Position numbers and translations under genes: made by a program. A DNA stretch of 64,000 bases from assembly GCA_026967495.1 (NCBI GenBank), contig CP114060.1, forward strand, positions 3,596,001 to 3,660,000, given 5' to 3'. The stretch is from Rouxiella badensis. GTDB taxonomy: Bacteria; Pseudomonadota; Gammaproteobacteria; Enterobacterales; Enterobacteriaceae. Of this stretch, positions 36,541 through 44,754 are shown piece after piece. The notes beneath the pieces are model-generated. The model was not told where the DNA came from. It made no database searches and saw only the letters and a program-made list of their open reading frames with translations. Position 1 is the first letter of the stretch, and the number at the start of each line of letters is the position of its first letter.

Positions 36541-36750
36541 TGGCCTTACTTTCGTTGCGATTATCACACTCAATTAATCACGAAACAATATCGCAAACAA
36601 TCACTTGTGTATCATGGCCTTACATCGTCGCGCTAACATCACTACTTTGCGATGACAAATACCGACTACATGGCCTTAAAACATTACCAATATTAAAAGA
36701 GCTTACTCTTAAAATCGGCAATCCCATACAACACACTTCGTGGCCTTTAT
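36541..36750. repeat. Spaced TGGCCTT motifs in an AT-rich gene-free stretch
   Basis: TGGCCTTA at 36541, 36615 and 36671 and TGGCCTTT at 36741, spaced 74, 56 and 70 bp, each preceded by a short pyrimidine/CATG-like context; TCGCAAA or its reverse recurs between them (36591, 36645, 36751). The wider stretch 36320-37190 has no gene I can support; an open frame at 36540-36776 has no ribosome site and looks accidental. Nature unknown. Confidence 0.35.
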
Positions 36751-37230
36751 CGCAAATACATCTTCAACTTAATTGATCTATCCAATTTAAACAGCAACAT
36801 TGCCGCTGTTTAGTTCTAATTTACGGATTTAAAAAAAGTGTCAATACTGTTTTTAATAACATGTTTTTATTACCAGTGCTCACAAATACTATCGGTTGAA
36901 ACCTGTCATTAGAATATTTCCATTGCACAATCTTCTAATAGACTTAGCGACGTAGGCTCTGATAAATGACTATAGAGAGTAGTGCCAGGACAATAGATTC
37001 ACTGCCTACTGTAAATTCAAACAGTGTCAGAGAGTCTGATGCTAACTCTAAGACATCTTAAATGGCCTAATTTTATACGAATTTTATGATTAATTATTAA
37101 TAATCAGAGGCTTAACCCATAATCACGCGGGTGGTTTATAAATTTTCAAAAAAATTATTAAAAAATCGATTTAAATCTAACTCTTTTTGATTACTTAACA
37201 ATGCTATAGTCATTTTTGTGCTAAAAGCAC

Positions 37231-37281
37231 ATGTGTGTAAATATTACTGATTTGTTTGCCCATCTCTTGATGGGCCTTTTT
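37231..37281 (+). ncRNA. Candidate small RNA, copy B
   Basis: ATGTGTGTAAAT (37231-37242), A/T-rich stretch, terminator GCCCATC, loop TCTT, GATGGGC and Ts. Parallel to copy A at 11141: same 12-bp start, same spacing, stem bases changed in pairs. A small hairpin GTGCT-AAA-AGCAC lies upstream and TATAGT at 37205 could be its -10. The stretch 37285-37680 beyond it holds no supported gene. Confidence 0.4.
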
Positions 37282-37681
37282 CTACATCAACGGCAATCAC
37301 AAAACTCTTCCCTGCACGCTTTGTTGATGATGTCTAAGGCTTGAAGTCACCCACTTTCAAGCTGGGCACGGGTATGAGCAGCCATTGAGGCATTGCCAAA
37401 TAGCGTTAACAAGATATAGAAGAATAACCAAAGCTAGCAGTACACATCTGGAGTGGTGGAGAGGGAAAACTCGAACTGATGAGCGCACTATCGTATTTGT
37501 AGCGCGGCTGCCCATCAAATGGGCCATACTTCAGCCCAGAGGATTTATGACCTTTACGGCAAATGGATGAGCGAAAACAACTCAGACCAATGTCGGTTAT
37601 GAATTCTGGTTTCAATCATTCTGTCCCAGATATGCCTCAAGCCCCAAAAATTTGAGTCACAAAAGCTTATACTTCAGAAAC

Positions 37682-38131
37682 CTACCTGGCCCACTGCGGC
37701 TTATTCAAGATATGATCCTGCCAGTCAACAACGTCGTCTTCGCGTACCGCAATATTACGCACCGAGATGCGGGCGGCGTGCATGGCTGACTTGGACTCTT
37801 TATGCAACAGAGGATGCCATGGCAGCAGATCCTTGCCCTCACCAATCAGGCGATAGGCGCAGGTCGGCGGCAGCCAGTCGAACTTGGTCAGGTTCTCACG
37901 GGTCAGCTTGATGCAATCTTCTTCGAGCGCAAAACGATTCTCGTAATTGCGACACTGACAAGACTTGATGTTCAACTGGTTGCAGGCAACGTTGGTGAAG
38001 TAAATCTCGTCCGTGTCTTCATCGATTAGCTTATGTAAACAGCATTGCCCACAACCGTCGCACAGTGCTTCCCATTCATTATCGGTCATTTCAGACAGCG
38101 TTTTTTGCTGCCAAAAAGCGGGTTGAGACAT
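37682..38131 (-). CDS. ycgN: YcgN family cysteine-cluster protein
   Basis: 149 residues, matching E. coli YcgN (UPF0260): CDGCGQCCLHKLIDEDTDEI, CQCRNY and TCAYRL, eight cysteines that probably bind zinc or an Fe-S cluster. Function not established. Start at 38131. Followed, upstream on the same strand, by ycgM as in E. coli. Confidence 0.93.
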   Translation of the reverse strand: MSQPAFWQQKTLSEMTDNEWEALCDGCGQCCLHKLIDEDTDEIYFTNVACNQLNIKSCQCRNYENRFALEEDCIKLTRENLTKFDWLPPTCAYRLIGEGKDLLPWHPLLHKESKSAMHAARISVRNIAVREDDVVDWQDHILNKPQWAR

Positions 38132-38253
38132 AGTGACATCCGGTTTTAATAAAAATGAGGCTGACTATATAGACGCTTTAGCCTCGAGATGCAAGCAAAG
38201 CGACCCATAATAGCAGCCGCGTTGTGGTTGCGCCCTGTCATTCAACCCGCCTG

Positions 38254-38910
38254 TCAGATGACGCGGGTCGTAATTGCTTTGCCGTTGAGAAAGATTTCAA
38301 GAGCGTCACCGGCAGCTATTGGCCCTACGCCATGCGGCGTGCCGGTAATGATGATGTCGCCGGCGCGCAGTGTGAAGAATCGGCTCATGTAGGCAATCAG
38401 CGGCAATATTGGGGTGAGCATGTCGCACGTGTTGCCCTCTTGCCGCACCTCACCGTTGACCACTAATTTTAGTTCAGCCTGCTGTGCATCACCAAACTCG
38501 CTGGCAGAAATAAATCCCGACACTGGGCAGGAACCATCGAAGCCTTTAGCCTTATCCCAGGGCTGCCCGTGCTTGATAAATTCGCTCTGCAGTTCGCGCA
38601 GAGTCAAATCGAGCGCAACGCCATAACCTGCAATCGCCTCACTCACCCGCTGCTCGTTCGCCTGCTTTAAAGGTGAACCGATTAATACGGCAAGCTCTAC
38701 CTCGTGGTGAACCACGCCGAAATCCTTGGGGATGGCGACGGGTTGCAAAATATCGCACAGCGCGGTTTCCGGTTTGATAAACACCAAGGGCTCTGTCGAT
38801 GCTGCGCTGCTCATCTCTTTGATATGTTTTGCATAGTTATTACCTACGCAAACCACCTTACTCACGGGATAATCCAGAAACGCGCCATGCCAATCACGAT
38901 GCTGATACAT
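38254..38910 (-). CDS. ycgM: Fumarylacetoacetate hydrolase family protein YcgM
   Basis: 218 residues matching E. coli YcgM: MYQHRDWHGAFLDYPVSKVV at the start (38910), the metal-binding HHEVELAVLIG and the end GDIIITGTPHGVGPI. Divalent-metal FAH-fold enzyme likely acting on a 1,3-dioxo acid such as oxaloacetate or an acylpyruvate. The open frame extends 26 codons further upstream but those are not conserved. Confidence 0.93.
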   Translation of the reverse strand: MYQHRDWHGAFLDYPVSKVVCVGNNYAKHIKEMSSAASTEPLVFIKPETALCDILQPVAIPKDFGVVHHEVELAVLIGSPLKQANEQRVSEAIAGYGVALDLTLRELQSEFIKHGQPWDKAKGFDGSCPVSGFISASEFGDAQQAELKLVVNGEVRQEGNTCDMLTPILPLIAYMSRFFTLRAGDIIITGTPHGVGPIAAGDALEIFLNGKAITTRVI

Positions 38911-38959
38911 TGGAGCTCTCTCCCTTGCCAGCCGGTTGTTGCTGGCTAAAAATAGGTCG

Positions 38960-40042
38960 CTATTGCACGGAGGCTCCGGCGATATCATCTGCCATCATGC
39001 CAACGCTGATAGCGAAATAGTAAGAGCGATTCCAGTGCATGATGGTCCTAAAGTTATCGTAAACCATAAATGCGCGCCCCTGATCGGAGTCTGGCGTAAT
39101 AATCCAGGCACGCGTCACAGAAGCAGGTAAAGGTTTACCGTCCAGCGACAGCACGCCCTTTTGCTGCCATTCTGCGGCGCTGTGCGCCTGATCGTTTTTC
39201 AAACCAACCTGCGTGGTGTCAAAACCGGCGGGTAATTTGACCTCCATTCCCCACCCCTGATTTGCCTTCCATCCTTCAGATGACAGATAGTTCGCCGCAG
39301 AGGCAAAGACGTCGGAGGTATTGTTCCAGATATCAATCTTGCCGTCACCGTCACCGTCAGCGCCATACCTCAGGTAAGAGCTAGGCATAAACTGCGTCTG
39401 CCCCATCGCGCCGGCCCATGAACCTTTCATCATCTCACTGGTTGCCTTACCTTGTTCAACAATAGTCAGTGCTGCGATTAATTCATTGGTGAAAAATGCT
39501 TCCCGGCGACCTTCAAAGGCCAGCGTCGCCAGCGCCGAGAATGCGTCATCTTTGCCCTGTATCTTTCCGTAATTACTTTCCATGCCCCACAGCGCGACAA
39601 CATACTGTGGCTGTACAGCATAGCGGTCACTGACTTTTTGCAGTTCGGCCGCGTGTTGTTGAGCCAGAGCCTGGCCCTGCTGGATTTTAGAGGTAACAAG
39701 TACGCGGCGCAGATAGTCGTCGAGGGTTATCTTGTTTTCAGGCTGATTTTGATCGAGGCTGATAGCTCTGTCGACGAAATGCACGTTGGCAAATGCGCTA
39801 TCGAGGGTTTTCTGGCTTATACCCTGCTGTCTGGCCTTTTGTTTAAGCTGTTCAACGTAGGCAGGAAACTCTGCAGGATTGCGTCCCTCGGCGGCTAAGG
39901 TCGTTTGGGCAGGTTTGGCGGCAGCAGGCGCCACAGTGGCAGCAGGAACGCTTGCAGGGGCAGACTGGGTCTTATCGTTCGCGCAGCTGCTTAATGCCAC
40001 AGCGCCCATCGCCAGGGTGATAACCGATAGTTTTAAGCTCAT
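38960..40042 (-). CDS. MltB-like lytic murein transglycosylase lipoprotein
   Basis: 360 residues. Lipobox LSSC at about residue 19, Ala/Pro-rich linker, then the SltB/MltB domain with catalytic Glu in WGMESNYGK and GSWAGAMGQTQFMPSSYL, and DGDGDGKIDIWN. Cleaves peptidoglycan strands to anhydromuropeptides at the outer-membrane inner face. In this order between ycgM and ycgL as in Serratia-Yersinia relatives; not MltB itself. Confidence 0.92.
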   Translation of the reverse strand: MSLKLSVITLAMGAVALSSCANDKTQSAPASVPAATVAPAAAKPAQTTLAAEGRNPAEFPAYVEQLKQKARQQGISQKTLDSAFANVHFVDRAISLDQNQPENKITLDDYLRRVLVTSKIQQGQALAQQHAAELQKVSDRYAVQPQYVVALWGMESNYGKIQGKDDAFSALATLAFEGRREAFFTNELIAALTIVEQGKATSEMMKGSWAGAMGQTQFMPSSYLRYGADGDGDGKIDIWNNTSDVFASAANYLSSEGWKANQGWGMEVKLPAGFDTTQVGLKNDQAHSAAEWQQKGVLSLDGKPLPASVTRAWIITPDSDQGRAFMVYDNFRTIMHWNRSYYFAISVGMMADDIAGASVQ

Positions 40043-40206
40043 CGCGTGCTTCCTTTTCGTGGCAACCTTTATGGCAATGCTTCATTGCAAATGCATTGTG
40101 CTTCTCATAAGGGCTAACGTGCAGGAGCGCGAGGATGAATGCAAGACTCCCGCCTCTCATTTTCATAAAAGACGGGATATGTCAGATTTTCCCTAGAATA
40201 ATCTGA

Positions 40207-40478
40207 TTATTTATTGTCTGAGCCGAGGTGGATATTTAATAGACTCTCGGTCGGAGGTGGCACCTGCAGGTAATAGCCGCGCTCGGTCAGCTCTTGTTTA
40301 ACTTTTTCAATATCTGCGGTCGCAAGCTTCTCGCGCGTGCCCAGGTTAACCATCATAGAAAACACCGGCTTGCCGAAACTTTTCATCAGTTCTTCAGGAA
40401 CCTGAGTGAAATCGTCTTTTTTTCGACATACAGGTAGGTTTGATCACGTTTATTACTTCTATAAATTGCACAAAGCAT
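40207..40478 (-). CDS. ycgL: YcgL domain protein (one frameshift)
   Basis: MLCAIYRSNKRDQTYLYVEKK from ATG 40478, then after a missing A in the A7 run near 40420, DDFTQVPEELMKSFGKPVFS and the conserved LTERGYYLQVPPP, ending at TAA 40207. 90 residues after correction. DUF709 protein of unknown function, always next to minC as here. Confidence 0.9.
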
Positions 40479-40614
40479 TTTTTTAACTCTATTTTATTGG
40501 AACGGTGGCTTGCCTAGATATAGCTGTAACTATACCATGCATAACGTACATCGGAATATCGCCCCCCGTGTGGTATTCCGGGGATTTAAAGATGCTGAGA
40601 CTGAGTCAGGATAG

Positions 40615-41309
40615 ATGTCACAATCGCCAATAGAACTAAAAGGCAGCAGTTTTACCTTATCGGTTGTTCATTTACACAGTGCACAACCCGAGGTTATTCA
40701 TCAGGCATTACAAGAAAAGTTGGAGCAAGCTCCTGCATTTCTGAAAAATGCCCCTGTTGTTATCAATGTTGCAGCACTCACCGGTGATGCAGACTGGAAA
40801 AAATTCAACAGGCTGTCGTTTCTGCAGGCTTTCGCGTTGTAGGCATCAGTGGGTGCAAAGATGAACAGCAAAAGCGTGCGCTTTCGCTTACCGGTTTACC
40901 GCTGCTAAGCGAAGGACGCGTCAAGCGTGCCCTTGCAGAGCCGCCGGCCCCGGTTCCGGTGATACCGGATAATGCCCCTGCCAAAACGCGGATTGTCAGT
41001 ACGCCAGTCCGTTCAGGTCAACAAATTTATGCCCGTAACAGCGATCTTATTGTAACCAGCAGCGTGAGTGCCGGTGCCGAGCTTATTGCCGACGGCAACA
41101 TTCATATTTATGGCATGATGCGCGGTCGTGCATTGGCCGGCGCTGCGGGTGATACGAATTGTCAGATATTTTGCACGCATCTTGGCGCTGAGCTAGTCTC
41201 TATCGCAGGCCAGTATTGGCTGAGCGATCAAATCCCGTCCAACTATTTTGGACAGGCTGCGAGACTTCGCCTCCAGGATAACGTGTTAACCGTACAACCT
41301 TTATATTAA
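40615..41309 (+). CDS. minC: Septum site-determining protein MinC (one frameshift)
   Basis: FtsZ-ring inhibitor recruited to the membrane by MinD. N-terminal FtsZ-binding domain (IELKGSSFTLSVVHLHSAQPE) and C-terminal beta-helix (YARNSDLIVTSSVSAGAELIADGNIHIYG...GRALAGAAGD) are intact. The frame breaks at an A run near 40798-40803 (DWKK-IQQAVVSAGFRVVG); one A is missing. Corrected length 231, as in E. coli. Loss of MinC would cause minicelling, so an error is likelier than a mutation. Confidence 0.95.
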
Positions 41310-41370
41310 GTTTCTGCGCCTCTTTTACCCTCTGGGGCAGACACTACGACCTTTGACAAGGAATCTTTAC

Positions 41371-42183
41371 ATGGCACGCATAATTGTTGTTACATCGGGT
41401 AAAGGGGGCGTTGGCAAGACTACTTCAAGCGCAGCCATTGCTACCGGCCTTGCCCAAAAAGGCAAAAAGACCGTCGTCATTGATTTCGACATCGGTTTGC
41501 GTAATCTCGACCTGATCATGGGTTGCGAACGTCGCGTTGTGTATGATTTTGTCAATGTTATTCAGGGTGATGCCACGCTGAATCAGGCACTTATCAAAGA
41601 TAAGCGCACCGAAAACCTCTACATTTTACCGGCATCACAAACGCGTGACAAAGACGCGTTGACCCGTGATGGCGTTGAAAAAATCCTGAAAGACCTGGCC
41701 GATATGGACTTTGATTTCATCGTCTGTGACTCTCCGGCAGGGATCGAAACCGGCGCGCTGATGGCACTGTATTTTGCCGACGAAGCCGTCATCACTACCA
41801 ACCCTGAAGTCTCTTCTGTTCGTGACTCCGACCGCATTTTGGGCATTTTGTCTTCAAAATCCCGCCGTGCGGAACAGGGTCAGGATCCTATCAAAGAACA
41901 CCTGCTTCTTACCCGCTACAACCCTGGCCGCGTTAGCCGTGGCGACATGCTGAGCATGGAAGACGTGCTGGAAATCCTGCGCATTCCACTGGTTGGCGTG
42001 ATCCCTGAAGATCAATCGGTGCTGCGTGCGTCCAATCAGGGCGAACCGGTTATTCTGGACCAGGAGTCTGACGCAGGTAAGGCATACGATGACACGGTCA
42101 GTCGTTTGCTGGGTGAGGAACGTGCGTTCCGTTTTATTGAGGAAGAGAAGAAGAGTTTCCTGAAACGCCTGTTTGGGGGATAA
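41371..42183 (+). CDS. minD: Septum site-determining ATPase MinD
   Basis: 270 residues, deviant Walker A GKGGVGKTT, membrane-targeting amphipathic C-terminus FLKRLFGG. Oscillates pole to pole with MinE and recruits MinC. Start at 41371 (MARIIVVTSG) with AAGGAAT site; six upstream codons are not conserved. Confidence 0.98.
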   Translation: MARIIVVTSGKGGVGKTTSSAAIATGLAQKGKKTVVIDFDIGLRNLDLIMGCERRVVYDFVNVIQGDATLNQALIKDKRTENLYILPASQTRDKDALTRDGVEKILKDLADMDFDFIVCDSPAGIETGALMALYFADEAVITTNPEVSSVRDSDRILGILSSKSRRAEQGQDPIKEHLLLTRYNPGRVSRGDMLSMEDVLEILRIPLVGVIPEDQSVLRASNQGEPVILDQESDAGKAYDDTVSRLLGEERAFRFIEEEKKSFLKRLFGG

Positions 42184-42186
42184 GCC

Positions 42187-42462
42187 ATGGCATTGTTAGA
42201 TTTCTTTTTGTCCCGCAAAAAATCGACAGCCAACATAGCCAAGGAACGGCTACAGATCATCGTAGCTGAACGGCGTCGAGGGGACAGTGAACCCGCCTAT
42301 TTGCCTGACCTGAAGCGTGATATTTTAGCGGTCATCTGTAAGTACATTCAGATTGACCCTGAAATGCTCCACGTGCAGTTCGAGCAGAAAGGCGACGATA
42401 TATCGGTGCTTGAGCTGAACGTGACACTTCCTGAGTCAGAGTCGGAAGAAGCACCAAAATGA
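42187..42462 (+). CDS. minE: Cell division topological specificity factor MinE
   Basis: 91 residues with N-terminal membrane-binding segment MALLDFFLSRKKSTANIAKERLQ and the MinD-activating region; third gene of minCDE, 3 bp after minD. Confidence 0.98.
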   Translation: MALLDFFLSRKKSTANIAKERLQIIVAERRRGDSEPAYLPDLKRDILAVICKYIQIDPEMLHVQFEQKGDDISVLELNVTLPESESEEAPK

Positions 42463-42480
42463 TCGGCTTTGAGTAACCCT

Positions 42481-42513
42481 CCCCTGTTCCTGGAACAGGG
42501 GATAATTTTTTCC
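42481..42513 (+). terminator. Terminator of minCDE
   Basis: CCCCTGTT, loop CCTGG, AACAGGGG followed by ATAATTTTTT. The remaining 250 bp to 42764 hold nothing I can support. Confidence 0.8.
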
Positions 42514-42764
42514 GCCCGTTGACGTTCTGACGGTAGATATTCACGACTTTTACTTTTTGAAATGACCAGAATGCTTGAATAATTGTATTCAGGTATGTGA
42601 CCTGAAAAATAACAGGCAGTGGTTTTGGGGTAGGGTCATTGAATAGTTCGAAATCCTGTTCGGAATTAGGAGCGGTTTCCCTTTCTAACCGCCAAATAAA
42701 ACGTCCAACAAACCCTCGGTTGCTGAACGTTGCTTAAAATGGATTTATCAGAAAGCGCTAGCGA

Positions 42765-43022
42765 TTATACGATTCCGTATTTTTTCTCAGTAACAAATTT
42801 AGGTTCTTTCCAGTTCGGGCCTTTTACGATTTTCCCATTTTGATCAGCTAGTACACCTTTTCTAAATAACTCATCGTATTTAGATGAAAGCTCTCCACAG
42901 GTAACTACACCATATCGGTTGTATGTAAATAACTTATCTAACTTTGGATAGTCAGACGTTGGTCCTAAAAATGTTAATATATCCTCTACACTTTCATTTT
43001 TGATTATATCTTTTAAAGACAT
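42765..43022 (-). CDS. Putative immunity protein (85 aa)
   Basis: MSLKDIIKNESVEDILTFLG from ATG 43022, with GGGAGG 9 bp upstream and four bases after the stop of a toxin-like 3' fragment. Charged, AT-rich relative to the flanks; CGELSSKYDELFRKGVLADQNG looks like a winged-helix-type fold. The organisation, a short acidic-basic protein tightly behind the end of a larger truncated gene, is that of CDI/Rhs immunity genes. Exact family not recognised. Confidence 0.55.
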   Translation of the reverse strand: MSLKDIIKNESVEDILTFLGPTSDYPKLDKLFTYNRYGVVTCGELSSKYDELFRKGVLADQNGKIVKGPNWKEPKFVTEKKYGIV

Positions 43023-43026
43023 TGAA

Positions 43027-43203
43027 TTATCCTCCCAAGGCATCTTTTAGTTCCTGTTCACAATCGGCTTGTAGGGTCTCATCAGTATAAAGGCTCAGTT
43101 CTCTTTCGTTTATTTTATAATCCTCTAGAGTTGCAGCATGGGTATTATTCCATTGTTCTTTTCGTCTAGAAATGCTTTGAGAAACTTCTCCATCTTTGAT
43201 CCG
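43027..43203 (-). pseudogene. 3' fragment of a toxin gene (Rhs/CdiA-like C-terminus)
   Basis: 58 codons open from a TAG at 43204-43206 to TAA at 43027: IKDGEVSQSISRRKEQWNNT ... QADCEQELKDALGG. No start. Hydrophilic, looks like the tail end of an enzymatic domain. The upstream portion is absent, so it is an orphan tip left with its immunity gene, or a recombination remnant. Confidence 0.45.
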
Positions 43204-43312
43204 CTATATAGCTATCGCTGTTTCCAAGACTGCATAAGACCCCCCTGTTTTTATCCAGGGGAGTCTTTATCTGATTGGCAGCAAGGCTAGCGGAGAAAAA
43301 GACCGCCCTGTC

Positions 43313-44668
43313 TTAAAACAGATATTTGAATCTCAGCCGTGCGCCATAACGAGGTTGATGATTGCCCTGCTCTTCAGAGGAGGCATTTAGCCAGGACGTG
43401 TAGGCACCCAGATAAATATTGAAGTTAGGCATTGCCATAATATCAGGAAGCTGCCAGGAAGTATGCAGAGTGTGAATATCATAATTACCCGGCGCCAGAA
43501 TCGAACATTCATTATCACAGCTTTCATTAACTCCAGAAATATTAAACTCGGAAATCTTGTTGTGAGCATAAATATATCCCAGCTCGACGCGATGCCAGAG
43601 CGCATTAACGCCCGCACTGAAGTCCTTCTCCTCTTTCGCATTCATCATGGCGGTGTTGAGGTTAACGACCATCCCATTCTCGAGATCGTTTTTCAGCGTA
43701 TTCCACGTCATGGTTAAGCCATAGCCCGTGCGCCTGGACTGATCGTTCCATTTCCCGTTGCCGTCGTTATAACCATAGGCATTCTTGACCAGATTGCTTT
43801 CCATCGCCGCCGCAACGGAGTAAATACCGGATTGCCACGCCACAACCGGACGTGTGTACACCACATTTTTTTGATTTTCCAATTCCGTGCCGTGGTAGCG
43901 GCTGTCGACATACAGAGAACTGCCATCCTCGACCAGGTTATTGAGCTCAAAATACCAGTTGCCAAGGGTTTTGCTGACCAACAGGTTGCCACCGCTGTTG
44001 CTGCGGCCGCGTGCCTCTTTCATCATGTAAATATAGCCGTAGCCGTCGCTGTAGAGATTGTTTGCGGTATTACCGGAATACTCGACAAAAGTGTCCTGAT
44101 TCAGCGGGAACATATCGTAGGCCTCAAAACGCCCGACTTTCATCTGCCAATCGTTTTGTTGGCCAAAGAAGAATACCGCATCGTCAAGATTCATCTTGCC
44201 ATTCATATCCGCCAGCGGCTGAACGTTGAATCCGGCGTAACGGCCAGCGGTCGACCTTTGCATCCCTTCCAGACCTAACAATATACGTCCATTAATATCC
44301 CAACGCTCCTTATTACCCGGTGCCCAGTTTTTATTAGCGCTAGTTTTTAACGAAGTTAAACTGCCCGTACGGCTTGCGCCATCGAGATTAAATTCAACGT
44401 CACCATAGAACTTTAGTTCTGCATTAGGATTTGATTTCACTAAAGGGGGACTTTCTCTTTTAACCACGGCGACGATATTCTCTTTTATTTCACCCGCCCC
44501 TTGCTTTAGCTTTATAATTTCCGCCTCAGCTTTATCCGCGCGTTTTTCTGCGGACTGTAACCGCTGTTCGAGTAACGCAAACCGCTGCTCTAATGTGAGA
44601 GAGGATTGTGCAAGAAGATCACCAGAGAAAATACTGAAACACAGCACCAGTCCGACTTTTTTATTCAT
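43313..44668 (-). CDS. Glycoporin, RafY/ScrY-type outer-membrane channel
   Basis: 451 residues with signal peptide (MNKKVGLVLCFSIFSGDLLAQ), periplasmic coiled coil with Glu/Arg/Lys heptads (QRFALLEQRLQSAEKRADKAE) and a LamB-like beta-barrel ending in aromatic RLRFKYLF. This coiled coil is specific to ScrY/RafY-type sugar porins. Third gene of the sucrose operon; would let sucrose and other oligosaccharides through the outer membrane. Confidence 0.85.
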   Translation of the reverse strand: MNKKVGLVLCFSIFSGDLLAQSSLTLEQRFALLEQRLQSAEKRADKAEAEIIKLKQGAGEIKENIVAVVKRESPPLVKSNPNAELKFYGDVEFNLDGASRTGSLTSLKTSANKNWAPGNKERWDINGRILLGLEGMQRSTAGRYAGFNVQPLADMNGKMNLDDAVFFFGQQNDWQMKVGRFEAYDMFPLNQDTFVEYSGNTANNLYSDGYGYIYMMKEARGRSNSGGNLLVSKTLGNWYFELNNLVEDGSSLYVDSRYHGTELENQKNVVYTRPVVAWQSGIYSVAAAMESNLVKNAYGYNDGNGKWNDQSRRTGYGLTMTWNTLKNDLENGMVVNLNTAMMNAKEEKDFSAGVNALWHRVELGYIYAHNKISEFNISGVNESCDNECSILAPGNYDIHTLHTSWQLPDIMAMPNFNIYLGAYTSWLNASSEEQGNHQPRYGARLRFKYLF

Positions 44669-44754
44669 CGAATTAATCCTTGCCGAAGGGTTATATTTTA
44701 TTATTAATGTGAGAAACCCGCCCGTTTATTACGGGCAAGGTCATTATTTACAAA

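Noticed and set aside
36540..36776. Open frame of 78 codons
   Set aside because: GTG-type start without ribosome site, unusual composition, coincides with the repeat pattern; no protein-like features.
11141..37281. The two ATGTGTGTAAAT units as attL/attR
   Set aside because: Beyond 12 bp they differ at many positions, with paired changes in the hairpin; true att repeats would be nearly identical, and no integrase is present.
37452..37485. Sequence resembling a tRNA 3' end on the minus strand (GTTCGAG ... CCACCA)
   Set aside because: The flanking T-stem does not pair, and no anticodon or D arm follows. Most likely chance or a very degraded remnant, so not called as tRNA or att site.
43222..43262. 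Hairpin ACCCCCCTG / CAGGGGAGT as terminator
   Set aside because: Imperfect stem and no T-tract on either strand; left uncalled.
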